A program made the position numbers and the translations under genes. The notes under the pieces are model-generated. The model saw nothing but the letters and a program-made list of their open reading frames with translations, had not been told where the DNA came from and searched no databases. Below, in pieces: positions 50,609 to 58,319 of a DNA stretch of 64,000 nucleotides; position 1 is the stretch's first letter, and each line of letters starts with the position of its first letter. Location of the stretch: the NCBI RefSeq assembly GCF_037975215.1, contig NZ_CP150239.1, forward strand, positions 220,001-284,000, read 5' to 3'. The DNA is from Solibacillus sp. FSL R5-0449 (GTDB taxonomy: Bacteria; Bacillota; Bacilli; Bacillales_A; Planococcaceae).

Positions 50609-50657
50609 TGTTATTGCTCCTTATTAAGTTGTGAAAAATCGTTAATCCGCACTTCCT

Positions 50658-50688
50658 AACATAAACCCTACAGTAGCTATAGAGTCAA
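50658..50688 (-). promoter_or_regulatory. MerR-type promoter and operator of the efflux gene
   Basis: On the minus strand TTGACT and TATGTT are 19 bases apart, the over-long spacing that MerR-family activators correct by DNA distortion. The spacer contains a dyad CTATAG-CTA-CTGTAG (50668-50682), the expected operator. Confidence 0.78.
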
Positions 50689-50718
50689 TAGAACAGATTT
50701 AAGTAGAAGTAAAATTAG

Positions 50719-51552
50719 TTAAAGTAGCTTAATTTTTAATTCCACAATAAACTGGTCTTCTTCGTTTGGAGAATAGTTAAGGGGCATGAAGATTTCATAG
50801 ACAACCGGAACAACCTGTAACTGATGCTCTTCTATATAGTGATAAAGCTTTTGATATTGTGTTAAATAAGTATCCCGTTCAAAAATGAATGCAATGCATA
50901 CGTAGCGTCCGACAGGTATCGTTTTCACGTCCATATCAGATGTTAAATGGGTAATATACCGGTCTGTAATGAGAGGCGTGAAAACATGACTGTAATGCAA
51001 ATCATCCAGGCTGTCGTATTGCTCGTAAGGAAAAATACATCCGTACCGATTGCTCAGCAAGCTGTTTTCAACTTCCAATGTTTTAATTAAGGAACTGTAG
51101 TACGTATTTGGGATATAGTACGGTGTCAGTTCGTTTGTTTCAATCGATAAAATCCGTACCGATTCTTCATTTTTGAAATAGACCGTATCCATCACATCGA
51201 TTGCGAGCTGTTCTTCCATCTGCCTTTTCGTTTTATACAAGGACTGCTGAATTTCGTACATGCGAGTCATTTGCTGTTCAATGACGCTTTCCTGCTGCTG
51301 CAAAAAGGAGAGAAGCTCGGCAGGGGTGAACTGCTGCGCTGCTTTAATTTCTTCCAATGAGACACCGATATACTTCAATGATTTAATAATGTCCAGATGA
51401 TAAAATTGTGAGTCTTTGTAGTAGCGGTAATTTGTTTTAGGATCGACAAAGGAAGGTTTGAATAAGCCGATCTGATCGTAGTAGCGTAATGTTTGAATAG
51501 AGATATTCGTCAATTTGGAAACCTCACCGATTGAGTAATGTTTTTCTTCCAT
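50719..51552 (-). CDS. MerR-family multidrug-responsive activator, BmrR/BltR type
   Basis: The 277-residue protein has an N-terminal MerR winged helix (YSIGEVSKLTNISIQTLRYYDQIGLFKPSFVD), a coiled-coil dimerisation helix (about 80-125) and a C-terminal GyrI-like effector-binding domain (about 125-277). It most likely binds a drug and activates the efflux gene just downstream. ATG 51552 has GGAGG upstream. The sequence cannot say which ligand it binds. Confidence 0.9.
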   Translation of the reverse strand: MEEKHYSIGEVSKLTNISIQTLRYYDQIGLFKPSFVDPKTNYRYYKDSQFYHLDIIKSLKYIGVSLEEIKAAQQFTPAELLSFLQQQESVIEQQMTRMYEIQQSLYKTKRQMEEQLAIDVMDTVYFKNEESVRILSIETNELTPYYIPNTYYSSLIKTLEVENSLLSNRYGCIFPYEQYDSLDDLHYSHVFTPLITDRYITHLTSDMDVKTIPVGRYVCIAFIFERDTYLTQYQKLYHYIEEHQLQVVPVVYEIFMPLNYSPNEEDQFIVELKIKLL

Positions 51553-51629
51553 AGCGTGTCCTCCGAAGTACAATGTTATCGGTATCGTACCATTAATGGG
51601 GGATAGGGGTAAATTATTTTAGGGACGAG

Positions 51630-51664
51630 AAAAAATCACACCCCAATAACTCATGAGATGTGAT
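51630..51664 (-). terminator. Terminator after YbfB/YjiJ-like gene
   Basis: On the minus strand ATCACATC pairs with GGTGTGAT (one G-U) and is followed by TTTTTT. Confidence 0.75.
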
Positions 51665-51670
51665 GTACAT

Positions 51671-52855
51671 TCAATATTTCATATCCGTGGCTAGATGAAC
51701 AGGGCTTTTCCTGCTGTAGAAATAGCCGAAGAGTAACAGGACAAGTGCGAGTGTAACGGTGCCCCCTGCAAACAGCAGTGGTGCTTTATACGTGTGGAAA
51801 TGCGTTTCAAGACGAGACGCAATGACCGGTCCGATAATTTGCCCGATCGCATAGAACGTAGTCAGTACAGATACGACATAATTGCTTTGCTTTGGAAACA
51901 GCTGTCTGGAATAGGAAGTCGACATTGTTACGAGTCCGACAAACGTAAAACCAAACGACATTGCCGATACGAGTACGCTCCATGCTGATTGTGTTAAAAC
52001 AGGAAGCAGAATTCCGATGATCTGCAAAGAATAGGCGGTAGTCATCATCGAAACCGGAGAGAAGCGGGACATGCACTTCATCCAGATCGGTGCCGAAGGA
52101 ATAGCAGCGAGCCCGGCCAGTACCCAACTATAGCCGGCATAGGCACGTAATGATTCGATATTATAAATAATGTCGACTAAAAAAGTGCCTGTAATAATAT
52201 AACCGAGTCCTTCCAAGCCATATGCGATGATCAGCCATGGCATAAAGCCGCGCCAAATATTGTTGTCCGCAGACTTTGGTTCTTTTATATGATTTGCAAC
52301 GGTTAAATGCCGCCATAAAAAAGTTGTTGTTGTCAAAAATAAGATGGATAATGCACCAAGCCCAAGCCATGAACCTTGCCAATTAAAGCTGGCTTCGAAA
52401 AATGGTACGAAAAGACCCGATAACGCGATACCCAATCCAATCCCGCTAAACAAAAAGCCGCTCCAGCGCGTTAAAAGATTTGCCGCTAAATAATCCATTA
52501 CAATACTAGAGGTCAGAACAAATATAAAGCCGCTTGTTAAGCCGGCGATAAAACGTAACACTATCCAGATTAAATAAGATTCAACCAATCCCATTAAAAT
52601 GATGGAGAATACATTCAGAAAAACATTTATTAATAGGAAGTTCTTTTTTGACTTGGAAATAAAGCCAGCCCCTAAAGCGCCGATGAAGTATCCAATGTAA
52701 TTGCTTGATGCGAGCCAACCGCCTTGTGAAAATGATAAGTTTTCATCAACACGCATGAACGGTAAAATCGGTGTGAAAGCAAAACGGCTAATCCCCATGG
52801 CAACAGCTAAAAATAAAACTCCCCCTAAAATAACACTGAAATGTTGACGGTTCAT
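51671..52855 (-). CDS. MFS transporter, YbfB/YjiJ family
   Basis: The 394-residue protein has 12 membrane helices and the N-terminal AMGISRFAFTPILPFM motif with GGWLASSNYIGYFIGAL, typical of the YbfB/YjiJ group. The substrate is unknown. The second ATG (52855) has AGGGGGG six bases upstream; the first (52861) touches that site. It lies between the MerR gene and an OFA-family transporter, all on the minus strand, but each has its own terminator. Confidence 0.85.
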   Translation of the reverse strand: MNRQHFSVILGGVLFLAVAMGISRFAFTPILPFMRVDENLSFSQGGWLASSNYIGYFIGALGAGFISKSKKNFLLINVFLNVFSIILMGLVESYLIWIVLRFIAGLTSGFIFVLTSSIVMDYLAANLLTRWSGFLFSGIGLGIALSGLFVPFFEASFNWQGSWLGLGALSILFLTTTTFLWRHLTVANHIKEPKSADNNIWRGFMPWLIIAYGLEGLGYIITGTFLVDIIYNIESLRAYAGYSWVLAGLAAIPSAPIWMKCMSRFSPVSMMTTAYSLQIIGILLPVLTQSAWSVLVSAMSFGFTFVGLVTMSTSYSRQLFPKQSNYVVSVLTTFYAIGQIIGPVIASRLETHFHTYKAPLLFAGGTVTLALVLLLFGYFYSRKSPVHLATDMKY

Positions 52856-52954
52856 GAACATCCCCCCTGGAAAAACATCCCTTACGTTGATTGTAACACT
52901 GTTAAATTCAAGAGTAATAGAGAAAATACTTGCAGAAATGAGAAGAAAATAAAA

Positions 52955-52992
52955 AGAGATGAACCGGAAGTAGAATACTTCCGTTCATCTCT
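52955..52992 (-). terminator. Terminator after OFA-family transporter gene
   Basis: On the minus strand AGAGATGAACGGAAGT pairs with ACTTCCGGTTCATCTCT (one bulge) and is followed by TTTTATT. Confidence 0.9.
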
Positions 52993-53003
52993 ATATAATC
53001 CCC

Positions 53004-54278
53004 TTATGAATGAGCAGGTGCTCCCTGTTTCCCTTTGCTGTTGGCAATTGCTTCTTCTTGTGCACGCTGTTTTTTCTTTTTGTTTAAATCTGAACGTAAT
53101 AGTAAAGAAATGCCTAAAGAAATTGCGATTAAGAAGCTGAATAAATAGAACACTGGAATATAGCTGTTTGTCGCTTCGTGAATTGTTGATACGATAATCG
53201 GACCAAAAATACCACCAAGTGACCAAGTTGTTAATAAATAACCGTGAATTACGCCAAGTTGCTTCGTACCGAATAAATCACTCGCAAATGCTGGTAAGTT
53301 CGAGAAGCCACCGCCGTAACAACTAACTACTAAGAAAATGAATAGTTGTAAAAGAAGTGCATTTGTCGTAAACGGTAATGTAATAAAGGCAATCAGCTGA
53401 ATCGTGAAGAAGATCACGAAGACGTTAGAACGACCGATATAGTCAGATCCAGCCGCCCATAGTAAACGACCGCCACCATTGAATAATCCCATTAAACCAA
53501 CCATTGTTGCAGCCGCAGCTACTGATAAGCCCGCAATTTCCTGAGACATTGGCGAAGCAACGGAAATCATCATTAAACCAGATGTAACGTTAATTAAGTG
53601 CATTGCCCAAAGCATCCAGAACTGCTTCGTACGAACAGCTTCACGTGCTGACATTTGAGCGATTTCCTGAGTTTTTGTTTTACCTGTAGCGACAGCTTCC
53701 TCTACTTCACCTGGCTTAGGTGGAGCGATGTAAAGTGCGCCAATCATCATTAATACAAAATAGCTAATACCTAAAATAAAGTACGTGTTAGAAATTCCTA
53801 CAGCATCCATTAGACTTACGGCAACCGGCGCTGTAATTAATGCACCTGAACCGAATCCTAATACAGCCATCCCTGTCGCTAAACCGCGACGGTTAGGGAA
53901 CCATTTAACAAGTGTTGATACTGGAGCGATATAACCGATCCCCATCCCGAGACCGCTTAATAACCCGTAAGTTAACCAATATAAAACAACCGAATCCATA
54001 GCGATGGCAATCCCTGCGCCACCTTGACCTAAACCAAAAAGTACTGCAGCAACCATCGCTGCTTTTCTCGGTCCTAATTTCTCTACTGTACTACCAAATA
54101 GTGCGGCAGCAAAACCTGCTAACCCCATCATAATTGTAAACGCGATTGTAATTTGCGATGCATCCCATCCAAGCTCTGCGGCGATTGGATTTTTATACAC
54201 ACTGTATGCATAAGCTCCACCGATTGAAAGGTGAATAGCGATTGCTGATGCAGCAATTAACCAACGATTCTTTTTCAA
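53004..54278 (-). CDS. OFA-family MFS transporter (oxalate/formate antiporter type)
   Basis: The 424-residue protein has 12 membrane helices and the family-specific IHLSIGGAYAYSVYKNPIAAELGW start and GLGMGIGYIAPVSTLVKWFPNRRGLATGMAV. Members move oxalate/formate or other monocarboxylates. The C-terminal tail is basic and then Gln/Ala rich. The start is TTG with GAGGGGG upstream. The substrate here is unknown. Confidence 0.88.
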   Translation of the reverse strand: MKKNRWLIAASAIAIHLSIGGAYAYSVYKNPIAAELGWDASQITIAFTIMMGLAGFAAALFGSTVEKLGPRKAAMVAAVLFGLGQGGAGIAIAMDSVVLYWLTYGLLSGLGMGIGYIAPVSTLVKWFPNRRGLATGMAVLGFGSGALITAPVAVSLMDAVGISNTYFILGISYFVLMMIGALYIAPPKPGEVEEAVATGKTKTQEIAQMSAREAVRTKQFWMLWAMHLINVTSGLMMISVASPMSQEIAGLSVAAAATMVGLMGLFNGGGRLLWAAGSDYIGRSNVFVIFFTIQLIAFITLPFTTNALLLQLFIFLVVSCYGGGFSNLPAFASDLFGTKQLGVIHGYLLTTWSLGGIFGPIIVSTIHEATNSYIPVFYLFSFLIAISLGISLLLRSDLNKKKKQRAQEEAIANSKGKQGAPAHS

Positions 54279-54507
54279 AAATATTCCCCCTCACACAAAA
54301 ATAAATATCAGTTATACGACATTTCTCTACTTGGAGTAGTTATGTCAAAAATATGAACGTCCATGTACATAAACTTAACACTAACTTATTATTTTGCGCA
54401 AGTAGAATTTACTAGAAATAATTATCTCGAAAAAACATATATTTCTCTTTTGTGTAATGAAATTGTGCTTAAAGTAAATATTTTTTGATGGTCAAAATGC
54501 GTAATAA

Positions 54508-54529
54508 CATTGATAAATCAAGGTTTTGC
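54508..54529 (+). repeat. 22-base direct repeat, copy 1
   Basis: CATTGATAAATCAAGGTTTTGC; second copy at 54737 differs at two positions. Possible operator pair. Confidence 0.6.
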
Positions 54530-54736
54530 AAGGTTTTAGTATTAGTTCAGTATAACAATCTTTGAAGAAGAGGATAATATTGTAAACTATAATAAATCGT
54601 ATTTAAATAACTAAAAATACTTAATTGTGCTCATTTTTTCTCTTATATGCTTAAATGAGATGAACTGAAAATACTTTTGGATTCATAATATAACAGTTAC
54701 TAATACACGTGAAATTAACTTGAAAGATACTTTATG

Positions 54737-54758
54737 CATTGGTAAATCAACGTTTTGC
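54737..54758 (+). repeat. 22-base direct repeat, copy 2
   Basis: CATTGGTAAATCAACGTTTTGC; the copies start 229 bases apart. Confidence 0.6.
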
Positions 54759-55087
54759 CTACAACTCAGCCCTGAAAAACTATTTTTATTATTAATTTAA
54801 AAGAATTAGGCGAAACTGTTTATAACAGTTGAAATAAAATGAAATATTTGAAGTTACGCCGAAGAATTTTGTTTAAAAAAGAAATTTTCTCGAGAGATGA
54901 AGGAGATTCTTTACTTTATTTACCTTAAAAAAGCCTGTAAATAGCGGCTGAAATTCACATAAAAAATGGAACTGGAGGGATATGTATAAAAATGCTTAAG
55001 CCTCTATTTGGACTTAAAGAAATTAATTGACGTGTTACGTTCTGTTCTCTAAAGTCAAATTAGTGATAAGAAAAGAGGCGAATTTTT

Positions 55088-55699
55088 ATGAAAAAAATAG
55101 ATCCAAAACTATTATCCGAACGTGAAAATTATAAGTTTTTGATTGGCTCCATTATTCCAAGACCAATTGCTTTTGTCACATCCGTTTCCAAAGAAGGTGT
55201 TGTAAACGCGGCACCCTTTAGTTTCTTCAATATTGTATCTTCAAATCCGCCGATGATTTCGGTAAGTATCCAACGAAAAAAAGGGGAACAAAAAGATACA
55301 GCGAGAAATATTTGTGAAAATGAGCAATTTGTTGTTCATATTGTCGATACTGATAATGTAAAGCAAGTAAATGAAACTGCAGCGAACTTGCCGCCAAACG
55401 AAAGTGAAGTAGCACTTGCGGGAATGACATTAGTAAAGAGCGAAAAAATCGGTGTCCCGGGTGTGAAGGAAGCGAAAGTCCGACTGGAATGTGTCCTTGA
55501 AAAAGCATTGGAACTTGGCGGCGATGATGAAACTGTCGGCTGTGATCTGATTATCGGAAAAGTCGTGTACTATCATATAGAAGAAAGTCTGTATGAAGAA
55601 GGTCGAATAGATCCGGAAGGGCTTGGCGCGATCAGCCGTCTTGCTGGAAATGACTATGCAAAAATCGGTGCGCAATTCACAATGAAACGCCCTGAGTAA
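55088..55699 (+). CDS. Flavin reductase-like / FMN-binding split-barrel protein
   Basis: The 203-residue protein has the flavin-reductase-like split-barrel pattern: GSIIPRPIAFVTSVSKEGVVNAAPFSFFNIVSSNPPMISVSI followed by KDTARNICENEQFVVHIV. Such proteins bind FMN and either reduce it for a partner or act alone. It is first of a run of three genes, followed by an enolase-superfamily enzyme after 19 bases and then a GNAT gene, so it may take part in one small-molecule pathway. The start has AGAGGCG upstream. Confidence 0.85.
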   Translation: MKKIDPKLLSERENYKFLIGSIIPRPIAFVTSVSKEGVVNAAPFSFFNIVSSNPPMISVSIQRKKGEQKDTARNICENEQFVVHIVDTDNVKQVNETAANLPPNESEVALAGMTLVKSEKIGVPGVKEAKVRLECVLEKALELGGDDETVGCDLIIGKVVYYHIEESLYEEGRIDPEGLGAISRLAGNDYAKIGAQFTMKRPE

Positions 55700-55718
55700 T
55701 GAAGGAGAACAACGAACA

Positions 55719-56828
55719 ATGCAAATCAAATCAATTGAATTATTTAATATTGAGTTACCGTTAATTGAACCGTTTATCGTAAGTTACGGAACTTATCCGA
55801 ACATGCCGTCCATTATTGTAAAGATGACATCACAATGCGGTTTAGTCGGCTGGGGGGAAGCGGTGCCGGATGAACATGTGACAGGTGAAACATTGGAAGG
55901 CACGTATGCTGTATTAAAACATACGCTGGCACCGGCAATGATTGGGGAAAACCCGATGAATTTTGAAAAGATCCATGCCAAAATGGACGCGCTTATCTAC
56001 AGTGCTCCGGCTGCCAAAGCGGCAATCGATATCGCTTGCTTTGATCTGGCTGGGAAAAAACTTGGAGTGCCTGCCTACCAGTTAACAGGCGGACGTTACT
56101 ATGAGAAGTTTCCGATTACACATGTGTTAAGCATCGGAACACCTGAAAAGATGGCAAATGAAGCGGCAGAACGTGTGGAAATGGGGTACAACTCATTCAA
56201 AATGAAAGTCGGACGCGATGTTGCGAGTGATGTTGCCCGCATCAAAGCAGTACGTGAACGTGTCGGGAATGAAATTGCGATTCGCGTTGATGTTAACCAA
56301 GGCTGGGTAAACAGTTCAACAACGATGCAAGCAGTTCGTGAGCTGGAGAAATTGAACATCGACTGGCTTGAACAGCCGGTACATGCAGATGATATTGATG
56401 GCATGGTTGAAATTAAATCGAAAACATCGATTCCTGTCATGATTGACGAAGGTTTACGCGGTGTACGTGAAATGCGCGAAATTATTGCGAAGCGTGCAGC
56501 GGACAAAGTGAATATTAAATTGATGAAGTGTGGAGGAATGTATCCCGCGATGAAGCTTGCCCATATGGCGGAAATGGCGGGAATTGAATGCCAAATCGGT
56601 TCAATGGTCGAATCATCGGTCGGTTCTTCTGCAGGTTTCCATGTTGCATTTTCGAACAAAGTATTTACGAGTGTAGAGTTAACCGGACCGTTAAAATTCT
56701 CGAAAGATATCGGAAACCTTCAATATAATGTTCCGTTTATTCAGTTGAATGAGTGTGCAGGGTTAGGTGTCGATGTGGACGAATCGGTTTTAGAGGATTT
56801 AACACGTGAACATAGTGTGGTGCAGTAA
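55719..56828 (+). CDS. Enolase-superfamily enzyme (mandelate racemase/muconate lactonizing type)
   Basis: The 369-residue protein has a capping domain (1-120) and a barrel with the catalytic set of the MLE/dipeptide-epimerase subgroup: KMK (base Lys), DVNQGW, LEQP and DEG metal ligands, and a second Lys in KLMKCGG. The residues for racemisation or cycloisomerisation are thus complete. Dipeptide epimerase, N-acylamino-acid racemase or a lactonizing enzyme are all possible. AAGGAG lies 11 bases before the ATG. A GNAT gene begins directly after its stop codon. Confidence 0.88.
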   Translation: MQIKSIELFNIELPLIEPFIVSYGTYPNMPSIIVKMTSQCGLVGWGEAVPDEHVTGETLEGTYAVLKHTLAPAMIGENPMNFEKIHAKMDALIYSAPAAKAAIDIACFDLAGKKLGVPAYQLTGGRYYEKFPITHVLSIGTPEKMANEAAERVEMGYNSFKMKVGRDVASDVARIKAVRERVGNEIAIRVDVNQGWVNSSTTMQAVRELEKLNIDWLEQPVHADDIDGMVEIKSKTSIPVMIDEGLRGVREMREIIAKRAADKVNIKLMKCGGMYPAMKLAHMAEMAGIECQIGSMVESSVGSSAGFHVAFSNKVFTSVELTGPLKFSKDIGNLQYNVPFIQLNECAGLGVDVDESVLEDLTREHSVVQ

Positions 56829-57506
56829 ATGATCACGTCGGGCTTTTTAGGGAATGAACGATATGAAGTGTATTTACTGGATGAAACACATATTCCGGAA
56901 CTGATCACTTTGCAGCAGGAAGTAGTGGATGCACTGCCGGATAAAGCAATATTGCAGCCGCTTGATCATGAAGAGCTGAGCTTTATTTTAAGCGGGAACG
57001 GGCTGATGATCGGGGTATTCGTTGAAGGAAAGCTAATTGCATTCCGGGCACTGCTGGAACCAATGATTGATGAAGAACATTTAGGCTATGATATTGGCTT
57101 GAAAACAGAGGAAGAACTGCGAAAAGTGCTGTATCAGGAAATCTCCAATGTACATCCGGATTATCGCGGTTATCGTCTGCAGCGTACGATGGCGGACATC
57201 ATTATGCAGCAAGTGGATGAAACGAAATTTAATACGGTTTGTGCAACGGTTATGCCTGGCAATATCGCAAGTTTGAAGGACAAGTTTTCGCAAAATATGC
57301 ATATAGCAGCATTGAAGCTGAAGTATGGCGGGAAACTGCGCTATGTATTTATGAAGTCACTTCCTTATAAGGAGTATGAGTGGACTGAACAGCAGTTTGT
57401 CCCGATGGAAAATACAGAGGCGCAGCAGCAGCTTCTTAAATCCGGCTTTATCGGTATATCAATGAGAGCGGATGGGCCGGACTGGCTGATCCAATATGTA
57501 AAATAA
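56829..57506 (+). CDS. GNAT-family N-acetyltransferase
   Basis: The 225-residue protein has a GNAT-like fold: ETHIPELITLQQEVVDALPDK, FVEGKLIAFRALL strand, then VHPDYRGYRLQRTMADIIMQ, the acetyl-CoA pyrophosphate-binding motif A in a diverged form. It starts immediately after the stop of the enolase-superfamily gene and has only a weak ribosome binding site, so coupled translation is likely. Pairing with an amino-acid racemase-type enzyme hints at acylated amino acids or peptides as substrates; this is inference. Confidence 0.82.
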   Translation: MITSGFLGNERYEVYLLDETHIPELITLQQEVVDALPDKAILQPLDHEELSFILSGNGLMIGVFVEGKLIAFRALLEPMIDEEHLGYDIGLKTEEELRKVLYQEISNVHPDYRGYRLQRTMADIIMQQVDETKFNTVCATVMPGNIASLKDKFSQNMHIAALKLKYGGKLRYVFMKSLPYKEYEWTEQQFVPMENTEAQQQLLKSGFIGISMRADGPDWLIQYVK

Positions 57507-57548
57507 TAAAGGATGTGGCGATAATCAGTTAATCGCCACATCCTTTAT
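57506..57548. terminator. Bidirectional terminator
   Basis: ATAAAGGATGTGGCGAT pairs perfectly with ATCGCCACATCCTTTAT. It ends the plus-strand operon and the convergent microprotein gene. Confidence 0.88.
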
Positions 57549-57583
57549 CGATTTAATTCCGTCCATGTCGTATGAATACTCCT

Positions 57584-57691
57584 TTAAATATCATTGTCGT
57601 CAAAGCAATCTAGATCGTAGCAATCACCGTTATCTTCGTATAGGTAAGATACGTCATTTTCGTCAGATGCAATGTAAGTATAGTTTGGCAT
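57584..57691 (-). CDS. Acidic microprotein, 35 residues
   Basis: A short minus-strand gene starts at ATG 57691 with AAAAGGAG seven bases upstream and ends at TAA 57584. The product begins MPNYTYIASDENDVSYLYED and ends DCYDLDCFDDNDI. It is very acidic (11 Asp/Glu in 35), has two Cys and no hydrophobic helix. A strong bidirectional terminator lies 36 bases past the stop. I do not recognise a family. The ribosome binding site, codon pattern and terminator together support a real gene. Confidence 0.65.
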   Translation of the reverse strand: MPNYTYIASDENDVSYLYEDNGDCYDLDCFDDNDI

Positions 57692-57972
57692 GTGTATCAA
57701 CTCCTTTTCATAATTATAAAATATTCAGAAAATTAAGTAAAGTGTTTTTTTGAGAGGTAACATCTTGTCGGAATTGCAATAAATCCCGTGAAATCTATAT
57801 TTATAGGCATTGGTTTCGCTTTCATTTCTATATAAAAATGATATATTTAATTTATTTTCATACAGGTTTTCATACATAAATAGCTATCTGATGAAGAATA
57901 TAGCAGTGACATTTTTGAAACTTTCTGTACGGAAAAATGGTATATATAAGAAAAGGGGAAGGAGTGATTTTG

Positions 57973-58155
57973 ATGGAGAAAAAGCCGTTCAATGATGCGG
58001 ATGAGCATTATCAAAAGCATGTAGGTTCTCCAACTTCTTATAATATGAAGCAAATGCCCAAACCGATTCGGATAATCGGCTATTTTTTCTTCGGTTTCAT
58101 GGCGATTGCTGCTACTATAATGATTTTACTAATACTATTGGACAAAATTCTCTAG
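57973..58155 (+). CDS. Small single-pass membrane protein
   Basis: The 60-residue product begins MEKKPFNDADEHYQKHVGSP, has a charged N-terminal half and one C-terminal membrane helix (about residues 36-58, IIGYFFFGFMAIAATIMILL). AAGGAGTG lies upstream of ATG 57973; upstream in-frame starts lack a site. I do not recognise a family. It stands alone before the large regulator gene. Confidence 0.75.
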   Translation: MEKKPFNDADEHYQKHVGSPTSYNMKQMPKPIRIIGYFFFGFMAIAATIMILLILLDKIL

Positions 58156-58319
58156 GATAACCTGGAGGATTTTTTATTTTCTTAAGTAGATATAATATTC
58201 AACACGAAAGATTAATATACTATATATTAATCACGTTTTATCTAAATTCTGTATTTTTAAGAATAATTTTCTGCTTTATGTTAATATATTTGTAATTAAC
58301 TACAGATGGGGTGGGAAGC

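Larger units (their letters stand above)
54279..55087. other. Long AT-rich intergenic region
   Basis: This 809-base stretch holds no supportable gene. Its clearest structure is a 22-base direct repeat with two mismatches, CATTGRTAAATCAASGTTTTGC, at 54508-54529 and 54737-54758. It should contain promoters for the OFA transporter (minus) and the flavin reductase-like gene (plus). Confidence 0.65.

Noticed and set aside
54992..55030. 12-codon frame MLKPLFGLKEIN upstream of the flavin reductase gene, with GGAGGG 13 bases before
   Set aside because: Too short and too far from the ribosome binding site; a leader peptide is possible but unsupported.
57810..57995. 61-codon frame overlapping the start of the small membrane protein
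   Set aside because: No ribosome binding site and low-complexity product.
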